64,000 bases of DNA from Rhabditoides inermis (lineage: Eukaryota; Nematoda; Chromadorea; Rhabditida; Rhabditidae). Where the stretch lies: the NCBI GenBank assembly GCA_963966185.1, contig CAWZYM010000020.1, forward strand, positions 551,001 to 615,000, read 5' to 3'. Below are positions 12,147 to 24,377 of this stretch, piece by piece. Each line of letters begins with the position of its first letter. Positions within the stretch are counted from its first letter, which is position 1. A program made the position numbers and the translations under genes. The notes beneath the pieces were generated by a model that searched no databases, was not told the origin of the DNA, and saw only the letters and a list, made by a program, of their open reading frames with translations.

Positions 12147-12919
12147 TGTATCGATTGATATCATGGATATCGATTGATAGGGAGGGATGACTCTAGTCGG
12201 GAGTACAACAACGCAATGCCTTGGCGGGTCCATGACTCTACTTTCTTGCTCTCTCTATCTCTATCTATGCCAAAATTAGTGCCTTGTTGTAATTGGACTT
12301 TTTATCGTCGATTGGGCGGATTCTTGTTGTGTGCGTGTGTAAAATGAACTGAATTGAATAGAGTGCACGTGATAGTATAGTGTAGTCCGATATGTGTTCT
12401 TCTACTCTTATGTTGTTATATCTGTGTGCCTCGGGAGTTGTGGTGTTCTTTTTATATTTCAACGAGTCCCTATTCTATCGCGAGGTCTTTTTTTGTCGTA
12501 GTGAGATTTATCAAATATCACGACGATTTCTTTTCCAGCTGTGATTGTTGTCTGTGAAAATTTCTATAATTTCTACGATTTGCAAACTCGCTCTTCCTTT
12601 TTATATAGTATTTATATGTTTTATGATTGCCACAGAGTCATAATATATCACTTTCCGCAAACAGCAGGAAGTCGACAATAAATCGATTTTGGTCAAAAGT
12701 TGTAGTCTTGTTTGACCGTTCATGTGATAAGATGTTTGGATGCATTGCGATACCGAAAGGAAGAAGCGAGAGTGAAAACAAAAACATTTGCTTTCGTTTT
12801 CATTCCGCACGCACACTGTCTAGACGTGCTATTCGATTATGCAAATTCGTCTTATGTTGTTTGTGAAAATTGTTTATTTCTTGAATGATTGTGTATGATT
12901 ATGATTGCAGTGTCCGTGT
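12147..12919. other. Spacer between convertase and COMM gene
   Basis: This AT-rich DNA has no supported exon. A possible AATAAA at 12677-12682 is far from the convertase stop. The COMM exon starts after an ATTGCAG acceptor at 12910, which could be a cis- or trans-splice site. Confidence 0.4.
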
Positions 12920-13447
12920 ATGTCGGATCGAGTGGGCGTTCGCAGAAGGGACGAGAAGAGCGAGGCCAGCCCCGCCAACAACATCCACAGCTTCGAGTGG
13001 ACTGCCTTCGTGAGTACCACTCTCCCTATTCCTGGCTATCTTATCGCGGGGTCAGCCCTCTCTACCGGTCAGTGGCTCTTTTCAATGAATGTGAGCAGCG
13101 ACCGTTCGGGCCCCTCTGCCATGAATTTGTTGCCGCAGCCGCTGCAATGTATAGTTTGAAATTCCGCTGATCATTCCGTATGCAATCGCTAGCGCTCTCT
13201 GTCTAAATGTTCTGTATATTGTGTTTATTTTATACTAATTGCTTTCCGTTGTGCAGCTGTCGAGCTCTGCCCTGTCGAACCCGCTGCAGTCTGCGCGTCC
13301 GCTGCTCCGTCTCGTCCTCCACTCGACCGACTCCCCCGCCTCTCCCCTCACCACAGAGTTCACCAAGAAGGAGGTTAGTGATCGATTGTTGTATTTGTAT
13401 CATCCATTATTCAGCTCGACGCGTTGATCGCCAGCCTGCCCAACTAG
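12920..13447 (+). CDS. Small COMM-domain protein (COMMD6-like)
   Basis: Exons 12920-13009, 13257-13373 and 13415-13447 give 79 residues with agreeing phases. After a charged N-terminus the protein has an NNIHSFEWTAF strand, a variable middle, a PLLRLVLHSTD strand and an EFTKKELDALIASL helix. This is the order of the COMM domain (a Trp in strand 1, a hydrophobic strand, then a helix with an ELD..I..L pattern). Like human COMMD6 it is little more than the COMM domain itself. COMMD proteins form the Commander complex with CCDC22/CCDC93, which recycles membrane cargo from endosomes. The assignment rests on a short pattern match, so it is moderate. The first ATG lies 9 nt after an acceptor (ATTGCAG ends 12910), so an upstream exon or a spliced leader is possible. 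The next gene starts 12 nt after its stop. Confidence 0.55.
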
Positions 13448-13459
13448 ACGTGCGCCACG

Positions 13460-14465
13460 ATGAACAACGTCTACCCCAAGCTCGGCACGGGCTTGATAAC
13501 GCGGTGAGTATTGATAGATATATTGATTATCGATTGATTGATGGTCAGGTCGTCGATCTACGTGATTGGCGGCGGCGTGATCGGCTACTGTGGTCTGGAG
13601 ATGCTGGGTGGCAGCGAGAACTTTTACAAAAAGGGGGTGAGTGAGTGGAGGGGCGAGAACGGGCATATTAATGCATAATTGATCGATTGATTGATTGTAG
13701 GTGATGCCGTTTGTGCACAAGATGATGGACGGCGAGACGTCGCACCGTCTGGCGGTGCGTCTGGCGGCGGCCGGTCTGATTCCCCGCTGGGGATGGAACC
13801 ACAAGGAGTACGACGAACTGCACTGCGAGGTACGGTGGGGGAAGGAAACAGGGGGTGTGATCCTGTGATGAGTGATGAGTCCATATTTCCAGATGAATTA
13901 CGGTGTGGAGGTACGGTAGGAGAAGAAACGGGGCTGTTTGGGTTCATAAGTTCATAAGAGTTTATTTTTTAGGTTCTTGGCAAAAAACTCAAGAACCCGC
14001 TCGGACTCGCGGCCGGTTTCGACAAGGTGAGTTGCTTTTTTTATAGTTTTATATTGATTTTACTATGCCTTAGGACGGAGATGCGATCAATGGATTGGCG
14101 GAAAGCGGCTTCGGACTGATTGAGATTGGCTCGATCACTCCCATTCCGCAGGACGGAAACCCCAAGCCCAGAGTGTTCAGACTGCTAGAGGATGAGGTAG
14201 GCGAGAGAGAGAAAGGAGTAGGTAGAGGGGGAGAATGCATATAATTGCAGGGTGTAATCAACCGATACGGCTTCAACAGTGCCGGTGTGGGACGGGTACA
14301 ACAGAAGGTGGGAGGAGTGTTGATGTTGTTGTTGTTGTTGTTTACCGTTGTTATGTAGGTGAAAGCTGCGAGGGAGGCGTGGTCGCAGCCTGGGGCCGAC
14401 AAGCTCGCTGTGTTCGGAGTCAACCTCGGCAAGAACAAGCTCACCAAGGACGCACAGTGAGTACG

Positions 14466-14508
<43 letters not shown>

Positions 14509-15490
14509 CTCTCATATTTGCTTTCAGTCTGGACTACGAGATCGGAGTGACGTACTTTGGCCCGTACTGCGACTATCTGGTGGTGAACATCTCCTCCCCG
14601 AACACGCCTGGATTGCGGTCGATGCAGAAGAAGGACGATCTACAGAAGGTTAGTGGAAGAGAGCTAGAAAGAGAGCTAGAAGAAGAAGATAGTGGAATTC
14701 GAAGCGAAGGGAAGAGCGAGTTGAGAGGGATTCTTCAATTCCAGCTACTCGCTCACGTGAAGAAGGTGGTGGATCGTCTGGACGTGGACGAAAAGCCCAA
14801 GGTATCGATTGGTTATTGATCTAGTTACTTATCGATTGATTTCAGCTCCTTCTCAAGATTGCCCCCGACCTCATTGAGAGCGAGATGAAGGACATTGCCA
14901 ATGTGAGTATGCGTGATTACGGAATAACTTATCGATTGATTGATTGGTGTTGTCCAGGTTGTGATGGACCAGAAGAAGTATGGCATTGACGGTCTGATCG
15001 TGTCGAACACGACTGTCGCCCGCGCGGAGACACTCCAGTCACCCAACAAGGCTGAGATTGGTGGGTAGAGAGAGATAAGGGTAAGAGGGAGAGTGACTGT
15101 TGCAGGAGGTCTGTCCGGGGCGCCGGTCCGCGAAACGAGTACGGAGTGTGTGCGCAAGATGTACAGGTTGGAAGCTGTCTCCGTTCCCATTCTCTCTTGC
15201 TCCTTCCAGTCTTACTGCCGGTCGTCTGCCGATCGTCGGCTGTGGGGGTGTGTCTTCGGGAGAGGATGCGTATGACAAGATTCGCGCCGGCGCCTCGCTC
15301 GTACAGATATATTCCGCATTGGTATACCAGGGATTCCCCGTCATCGGAAAGGTGCGCATTTGTCTTACTTTTCGAGTGATACTAAAAGTTATTTGTGTTG
15401 TTTTAGGTGAAACGCGAGTTGGCAGAGTGTCTTCGACGGGATGGCTTTTCGAATGTCTCGGAGGCGGTGGGAGCAGACCACAGGAAGTAG
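13460..15490 (+). CDS. DHODH: Dihydroorotate dehydrogenase (class 2, mitochondrial)
   Basis: This flavoenzyme of de novo pyrimidine synthesis oxidises dihydroorotate to orotate and passes electrons to ubiquinone on the inner mitochondrial membrane. Exons are 13460-13503, 13549-13636, 13701-13829, 13973-14026, 14074-14196, 14251-14307, 14359-14456, 14528-14648, 14745-14801, 14846-14902, 14958-15060, 15106-15166, 15210-15351 and 15407-15490; all phases agree (405 residues, normal for the family). A short N-terminus leads into a membrane helix ([17 protein letters not shown]). Then come the class 2 motifs [35 protein letters not shown] and [12 protein letters not shown] (the class 2 catalytic serine region). 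Further motifs are [24 protein letters not shown], the FMN-phosphate loop [14 protein letters not shown], and [10 protein letters not shown]. The start is the first ATG, 12 nt after the COMM stop. An optional 18-nt microexon may lie at 13893-13910. Confidence 0.97.
13893..13910 (+). other. Possible 18-nt in-frame microexon of DHODH
   Basis: TTTCCAG precedes and GTACGG follows these 18 nt, which read MNYGVE in the phase of the flanking exons. Known DHODH sequences align without this insert, so it is either an optional microexon or a decoy made by duplication of the neighbouring donor region. Confidence 0.25.
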
Positions 15491-16315
15491 GCAGACCGGG
15501 CAGCACAGAGTACATTGCATATTCGATTTTCGCAATAGTTACCTCTTGTTCTATTGTAGTGAGAGTTTTTTCACCGGTTTCTCTTTGCTCACAGATTGGT
15601 GTTTGATTGTCAAATAAATGTTGCACTCATATATATTTTTTAAATTTACTATTGAGACAACCCCATCAGTGAGCTTGAGTCATATGATATATGACCCATA
15701 TCTCATTTCTGCTATTCTCACATATTCTCACGGAAGACGTCCATGAGCTGAGGACAATTGAGACCATAGTTTAGGCAGAATAGAACTATTTTCCACTGGC
15801 ATCACCGCACCATTCTATGTATCAGTGTAAGAAAGAAAACGTTTATTCGGAAAACACACAGCAGTCATAAAATGTATATGTCAAACAGGGAGGCGTAAAA
15901 CTCTGTGCTCTCATCCTCGCCCGCAAATGAGGGCTCAAGAGGGAGGAAGGTCGCTCTATAAATTATGTGGTCTCACAAAGATCGTCGCATCACACCATAG
16001 GACACTTCACGCATTGACACGTGAAAAGAGGAGAGAAGAGTGCGGTCATTTACATGATACATAATACAAAGTACATATTGCCATCTGCTATCTCGGAGAC
16101 TATGAGAAGGTTGGAGGAAAGATTGAAGAGGGGTTAGGAGAGCACAACCAGTGGGTACAAGTATACAATAGGAGAGCAGCCTCCAACATACAACAACAAT
16201 CACACGTCGCGCATACAACAACACTCAATGCAGCCTATGCCTATACACACGCGCAGCCAATCACAGATGCGCTACTTTGTTCAAGGGGGTTTAGATCAGC
16301 TGATCCATCAGCTGA
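15491..16315. other. Convergent 3' intergenic region
   Basis: Downstream ends of DHODH (+) and the PQ-loop gene (-) face each other here. TTTATT at 15842-15847 reads as AATAAA on the minus strand and could end the PQ-loop transcript. No exon is seen. Confidence 0.4.
15613..15618 (+). other. AATAAA poly(A) signal of DHODH
   Basis: A canonical AATAAA lies 123 nt after the DHODH stop codon at 15488-15490. Confidence 0.7.
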
Positions 16316-18079
16316 TCAGTCAATGACCGAGGGAGAGGGCGAGCCGTTTCCGCTGTACGGCAGAGACTCGCCCGAAGACGTGTTGTTGCGGTACACAACC
16401 ACCTGACCGAGGATGAAGATGTCGATCGAGATCTGAAAACGACAGCGTAATCAATAAATCAATAATATTGATCGATACCTGAAGAATGGCGCAGACCCAG
16501 AACTGCATGGGAGATCCAGTGGCAACAAAGTATCCCGTCTTGGCCAGATCTCCTAGCAGCCACATCAGAACCATAGGAATGCTGCAAGCGAGATGTCAGT
16601 TCAGGAATCAATCCACACTTATATATCAAGTTACTTACTTCAGAATACTCTTAAATACCCGGAACACTTCGGAATGCTATTTCTTCGAAACACTTCGGAA
16701 TCGCTTCCTTAGAAAAAAAGCGCACTGTTATCTACCCATCCACGCAACTTCCCCTCTTCCCCTCGCTCTCGTCGGAGCAATTAGCATCCTTTGCGGGTAC
16801 CAAGAGCGACCAAAAATAGCCTTCTTTTTCTATCCTATTTCCACCCTCTACATTCATCGAGGCCGAAGCCGTCCAAAACAGACGACGAATGTGTACGACG
16901 GACATCCTCATTTCCATAAGCACATGTGCATGCGACAATGTGGTGAGGTGGAAAATAAGAGTGCGTGTGTCGATACAAAACACTCAGAGCAACATCCCCC
17001 TTTCTAGCGCCTAGCAGCATCCTCTCCCACGCTCATGCTTGCAAAATGCGCATAGAGTGCGCCGTCGCCTGCGCCGTGCCCGTCTGCCTCATCCCTTCTT
17101 CCTCTCTTTCACCATTCACCTCAATCCTACAGTCTCGTATCTTCCTTTCCTTCTCCCCATCTCGCACTCACCTCATTCCCTGTGTGCTCTTCCTCTGGAA
17201 GTTGCGGATGAGCTGCGGGGCTCCGAGGGAGGCCTCGACCAGCAGGGACACCATGCCCAGCGCCTCCACGTACCACGAGTACTGAAACACAAAACATGTC
17301 AAAGATCAAATCCACTTCTGGCTCCATGTCCATCCATTTCTTCAAACAGTTTTATAAATTTAGCATAATCGTCCACCCACTCCCTTCTGTCCACCCCTAC
17401 TTGTTCCGAAATACGACGCACCAAAATGACTAACTCACGTATCGCGAGCTATTTCCAGTCGAGTCGCATCCAAATCCGAGCACACGCAATTCGCGCAAGC
17501 AATTCGTGCCGAAAAAACCGCACAATACGGAACTCATAAACTCGGCACGCCACTCGTACACTCTCCAAACTCCGGCACGCTACTTTGCAGCGCAACAAAA
17601 CAAAGAGCGGGCCAAAGTTCGGAATGCCTCTCCATCCAATAGCCGAATAAAGATCTCTCATCTCTGGCAAGGGAGCGGGGAATTGTACACATACACACGT
17701 GTCACATCGAATCACCCGTCTGGACAGCTCAGAAGGGAGAGAGAGGGTTAGGGGGAGGGAGAGGCGCGGCGGAAACAGTGCAAAACACCGCGTCGGACAG
17801 ACTCGCTATCGTCGTCGTCACAGACTTCTTTCCGCGTGTCCAGTTACCAGCAGGGTCTCAAGAATCATCGCTCAGTGTTCGTCCTGCATATTCACTTTCT
17901 ACTGTCATCCCTATGCATCGTTTCACGACGCTGTCACGACACATCACATTCTCACATCCGCTATCTTCTGCAAAACAACACCCACGTGGCTTGATTCTAT
18001 CACATTCTCTCTTTAGGACAGCTCCGTATTGCCAAATTCTTTTTGCTCATGCATTCCGCTAGCGTGCTTACAACAAGTA

Positions 18080-18124
<45 letters not shown>

Positions 18125-21100
18125 ATCCTCCTACCCTCCACACCTGCACTTGTCACGTACATACAGTGTGATGTGTGAAACTAGGATTCTGAAAGTGGAC
18201 GACGTCCGAGTAAACACTCGTCTACTCCGTCTCCCTCTTCTCCTGCGCCACAGGACACAGCACCCAAACTCGTTTACAACTCCCTCCCTCCCTTCCGCAC
18301 CTCTCTCCCACCTCCCTCTCCCTCTCTCTCGCATCCATTCTCAATCCTGCGAAGCGCGAGCGCGTAAATTCCTTACATATTCCCCTACTCTATTATCCAC
18401 GCCGAGTTTCCTTCCGCATTCTTGGTGCTTCTTCTCCCCCTCCCGCTCTCTCCCTCCATCTGCACATCTCATAATAACACGGCATACTCGTGTCTCAATC
18501 TCTAATTCAGCGCACTCTTATTCTAAAGCAATTAGTATTGCTCATAGACTTTTCAGACATCCCCATAGACAATCACGCCGTCCCTCCCCTCCCATTAACC
18601 GTGACGCTTCGATTCTCAAAACGCCTTTCTCGCTTACCCATAATTTGTTGCTCTATCTCGCCCTGAACATGGATGTTTGGTGATCACCCATCTACCCTTC
18701 ATTCCTTCTGCCCATCCGTTCCAACTCATCATCATCGTCCCTTTCCTCCACGCCATCGTCGCTTTTTAGCGCGACCAGGTCGGCCGTAAGCGGATTTATA
18801 GACGTCCATAAATGCCAAGCACAACAGCGACGTTCACTGTTCTTCTACATCCACGCCCAGCCACTTAGTGGGAAACGTATCTAGCGCCTTGCGAAACGTA
18901 CCGTGATGAATATGGCGGTGATGACACTCCAGACGGCAGTGAAGACTGCGAGAGCAATGAGGAACGACGCCAGGTCGTTCCACGCCCAGAACGCAGACAG
19001 GAAGTGACCCTCTGCAATAGACCAACAGTTAGACAATAGATCGACTCAAGGCGGCATACTCATTGATGAACATGCAATATCATTCACTCCCTATCACAGG
19101 ACCACCCACGCTTCTCTCTCACACTGATCCCCAACGACCGCCACTCATCATATCCGCACCCAGCCGCCAGCGCAAATATCATTGTTCTCCGCCACCTGAC
19201 AACCCAACTCCTCCCCTATTCCATCCCTCTTCTTCCCCTTCTTCCTCCTCTTCCTCTCCCAGCACAACCAACATCTCGCGCGATCAATAGCAATAAACTT
19301 CTTCATCCCAAGAATCTTCTGTTCCTTCTTCTCCACCCCTGTTCTCCTTCCTCCTGCTCCTCCTCCCTCTCCCGTGTGCCCTCTACTGAATTCTAAGAGG
19401 CGGGCGGGCTGCCCGCTTATGCCTGCCCTGCCTCCTCCTCTCCTCCTTTCGTAGCCGACTCTTCTCACGAATCCCCCTCCCCCTTCCCCTCCCTTCCTCT
19501 CACTTTCACGCCATCAGTCTATCGTCTCACACTCCAAAATCCATATTCACTTTGCTTGCCCCTGCTACTGCCGACTCTGCAACGTCACGCACCTATTCAA
19601 TAGCCGGAGGGAAGGCATGCTGCCTACATTGACCCTCTTCAATTCGTGCCTGCCTGCTTCCCTGCCACCTCTTTTTCTCGACACCCGCAACATTGTGATT
19701 AACTCAGACCCTCTCATTAACCGCATCTTCAACACACCTTCTTCATCACTGTTTTTTCACCATGAAAAATTACAGGTTTCAAACACCATGTTTCATACAT
19801 TTCTTCGTAGGTTATTCTCAGAAGGAGCCGAGATGAATGAATGAAATAGAGAGTGATTCAGTGAGTACATACTCTGTTCTCTGTTTACTATCATATCACC
19901 AGCATGCCTTCGGAAAGAATCTCGATGAGCCATGCTCGCTGCACCTTCTCCTCTTTCCTCCTCGTGCTCCTCATCAGTGCTCCACGCAACTCTGCTCTTG
20001 CCACCCTAATCATGATATTCATTCCCTCGTCTCTGCTCCCCTTGCTCTCCCCACTCCCATCATAGGAGTACGCCGCAATCACATGATCGCAACCTGACTG
20101 CTCCTTCCAACCATGCCGCGTCCGATTTGTCATCGACAGTAGAATAGAAAAAGACGATACGTCACAGTTAATTTTATTCAAGCTTATCCTCACGCCGACT
20201 ACGACGCATATACAACATACATAGAATGTGTATGCGGTGCCAATTACTGCTCCCCCTCCCGTATTTCCTCCACTTCTCCTTCTGTCCTCTATTCATTCAA
20301 AACATGCCGTCTTTTCCCGGAAGGAGCGAGAGCGCCTTGCGTGTCACCAAATTTTTCATATTGCTTCTTTTCGCGTCGCAACTCCTGTCAACATTCAACA
20401 ACAACATTGTGCATGTTTAGGTGTGTCGACCTGACGGAGCATCCCTCACGCTTCCTGTTTTCCTCGCTGCCCTCCTCTCCGCAGTCACGGCGCCCCCACA
20501 CTCGCCCCCCTCGTCTCATTCATGACAGACGATCGTTTCGCCAACTTTCCAGGAGGCTCCTCTCTCATTGGAGCCAACGTGTCCGATCGATGCAAGGAAC
20601 AGGTGAGATTCCTTTTTAGGAACAAAACACATACGAGGCCACTCGCGAGAATGACACACAGCCGACGCAATCTCATTAGGGACCGTCTCGTCTGCCTGCC
20701 ATTGCTCGACAACCTGAGGGACTACATTGTAATCTCCTCATGACTCCTCTTCCCCTTCTGACTTGTCCCAACCGTGCATTATTCACTCACCGGGCGCCAC
20801 ACATATCATAGCACCCAAGAGACGCAACCAGACAATAGACACGCACGATTCTTGGCTCCAGTGTAATCTACCAGAGTACGATGTTGCACGGCTCTCTCTC
20901 CCGCACATACAATCTCCCCTCATCGCTCGCTCCTTTCCCACGTCTCCTTGTCGATGCGGGGCTAATCCAGCAACACGCTCCCATCTTCTCTCAACCTCTA
21001 CCCGGAAAAGAATGTCTAATTGCCGAGCGGCAGTAGCAATGGAAAAGACACGTTCAGCAAGAATCGACATAGTGATCCACTTTCAGATCCTCGCTCTACC

Positions 21101-24100
21101 GGACCAAAATGGGGAGATGCTGCCGACACCGCTGCTCATACTCTTCTCCATACCAGCAGCCGCCATCATACTCCTCACCATATTCGGAAACCTGCTCGTC
21201 TTGTTCTTCAAGGTACTGATTAGTATCAGTCGACAAGTCGACATGCACTGACTACCGTTTCAGGCGCGAGTGGGTCGCACCAACACGACACTGCTCGTAT
21301 GGAATCTCGGTCTCACAGACTTTCTCGTCGGAGTGATAGTGCTTCCACTTGGAGCCACTCATCTCATCTATCGCAAGTGGATCTTCGGCCGGTTCCTCTG
21401 TCGGTTATGGGTGGCAGCCGATGTCACCTTTTGCACGTGTAGCGTGGTAAGCTGCTTATTCCTTCTCTCATCTCATCATCAAGTTGACCCTTGTGCGCAT
21501 GTTGCGTAACCGACACGAAGCCACTTATCCACTCCTCCGCGCGCTTTCTCCATTGCTCTGCCTCGCCGTCATCACGTTAGCTTCCCTTTTTCGAGTCGCC
21601 GACGCCGCCCCAAATAGAATTCATCCAGCATGCCTTCGCCGGCAGGCAGCCCCCTCCTCTCCTCACACCTTGCTGCTGCCCAAATCGAATTGTCCTCTTC
21701 CTCTCTTCTCAACTCGAGCACATAAATTGACACGAAAGTTGAGGCATTGAGAGAGGAGGGGGTCCGTAAACCGAATGATCACTGACAACTGACACACGTG
21801 ACAGCAGTGTTGAAAACATTAGAGTATCCTCTGGATGAACCAATTTCAGGTGACCATTTGCATAATCTCGGTCGACCGATATCTTGCCGTGACGCGTCCG
21901 CTGCGGTACAAGAGCGTCGTCACCAAGACCAAGGTCATCTGCGCCATGCTCATCATCTGGACCTTCTCCTCTTCCATCCTCCTCACAACCGTGCGATGGG
22001 ACCAACCGCCATGCTACGATGAGGTGCGTATGTGTGTGTTGATGATTAACGACAACCATCTTGTTGCAGTCCATCTGTTTTGCTGGCAACGAGATCCGCT
22101 ACCTGGCGCACTCTGTCGTGTTCGCCTTCTTCCTGCCCGCCTCTGTCACCCTCACCCTCTATTGGCGCATCTACAAACTGGCGCGCAACCGCCAAAAGGC
22201 GCTCGACCGCGGATTCCTCATGATACTCGGACACAACATGAACTTCCTCACAAACACGCTCAGCCAGTCGGTGAGTCAGACAGCTCAATAGTAGCAGTTG
22301 CTTGATGTTCTCCTTAGCAGCACACGACGCTGCGCGTGCACTTTGGCAAGAACAATGGCATGGTGGAGCACCAGAGGAGAGTGTTGCGGACACACGAGCG
22401 CATCGCCAAGACGCTCGGAGTCGTCTCATGCTCCTTCCTATTTTGCTGGCTGCCCTTCTTTTCCCTATATCTCACCAGTGAGTAGCTTCAAGCGCACTTT
22501 TGATCTTCAACGGACTTTGTTTGAGTGATTCTCACGTACTTTTTTTTTCTGAAATCGTCACATTTGCTTTTGGTCACATATTGTTCATGCTAATGCGTGT
22601 TGTCGGAGTAGCTTGGAACTCTCGAAACAACAGCCCATCCAAATTACATATGTGTTGCCAGCACATACGCTGCACCATACTGCACACTTTCTCCGCTCGA
22701 TTTTGCAGACTACAAATGCCGTGGCTGCATCTCGACAGTCTTCATCGATATTGCCTCCTGGCTGGGTGAGTGTCAGCGAGTGAGTGTGCACGAGTGAGAG
22801 AGAGAGAGTGCTGCTCGGGTGGAGAGATCAGACCGCATCGATGGGGGTGGAAAAAGGGCGCGTGCGAACCCGTCGACCACATCTCAATGCGCGTGATTCG
22901 CCCCGCTGGCCGGCGGCGACTCGCAAATTCAGCGAGACCAAGAGAGCGGGGAGGGAAGAGGGGAGACGAGCGCGCACCTCAAAAATGCAGCCGGCATCGT
23001 GCAGAGAGGGAAGTAAATCTGCAGCCGAGTTTCGACGACACACATCACAGAGCAGCGATGCGTCACGGGGCAACCACGCACCCTTGCAGGCTACTGCAAC
23101 TCGATGCTCAACCCCATCATCTACTCCTTCACCGTCAAAGAGTTCAAGCGCTCGGCCGTGCGATCGTTCGTGCCAGTGTGGGCGCTCGCCGCCAAGATAT
23201 TCCCCAACATCCGTCCTCCGCCAGACAGCATGACGCATCGGTGGGTGACGACGACGAAGGGGGGCTTCTATACACGTGATTGCAGTGTGTCGCGCAACAA
23301 AAACCGCGCGCGCGAGCGGCGGCCGCGCAGCTTCCAAATGGCCACCAACAAGGGCGGGCTGGTGACGGGCAAGGTGAATCGGACGAGGCGGCAGACAGAG
23401 CCGGCGCTGCTCTCCGCCATGATACCCTCGTCCCCACCCGCGCAACACTGCCAGCCAATCATCGGTCAGTCATCTTGTTCTCTACTCTTTGCATGTGTCT
23501 GTTCACTTTCTGTTTTCTCATTCCATACATGTCCATCGCTTTTTAGTAAGTGCAGTAGTTTCACGTGTTTCCTCCCTTCTTTTGCACTCTTTCGGCGCTG
23601 TGTGAGCCTTGTGAATACTCTTGTCCGCACATCCTGTCACCGCCAGCAGCTCACGTGTTGTGTCTAGCTGCACTGCCGTCTTCGTCTGCATAGTACGCGC
23701 CACAAATCCACTCACACAAAACATTCGTCACGCAAACACAACTACATTTTCTATTTTCCCTCCTACGAATACGCGTGTATGTAACGGGTGGTGGTTTCAG
23801 AAGAGGACGAGGACGCAGTGTTCGACTTCACGACGCACTGTTCGTCGCGGCGGGGCTCGCACCTGTCGCACCTGTCGCTCGACCACCTCTTCCCTCTCCC
23901 GATCGGCGAGTCGCTGCCGTCGCCGCTGCGCCGACGCGGCTCGCTGCCCTCCTCCCTCCCCACCAGCCCACTCCTCGTGCATGTCTATCAAGACACGTGC
24001 GAGGCAGACTGCTGACTGACCAGCCCTCCACTATACGCACACGGGTACTCGCCAACGAATTGTATATACGCGAGATGTTCGCCAGAGATCATGCGATGAT

Positions 24101-24315
24101 AAACATGTGTTCAATGCAATGCACAGAATTCGCAATGAGACACCTCATGACACGGCTTCAATAATGCACGACTCCGATGCCGACACTACATACACCTAGG
24201 TATGACCCGCAAACTTCTCTCCTCTCTCTCTCTCTATTTTTTTCTCTCTTCACTCGTCCAACTTCATAAATGATGTACATCTTCCCATCTTGCCCCTCTG
24301 CAATCACATATTCTG

Positions 24316-24377
<62 letters not shown>

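Noticed and set aside
18150..18683. Ser/Pro/His-rich open frames in the SLC66A2 introns
   Set aside because: They are CT-rich intron DNA without conserved motifs, and no splice structure links them.
22828..23448. 206-codon minus-strand open frame opposite the GPCR
   Set aside because: It overlaps TM7 and tail exons of a clear receptor on the other strand; a shadow frame of GC-rich coding sequence.
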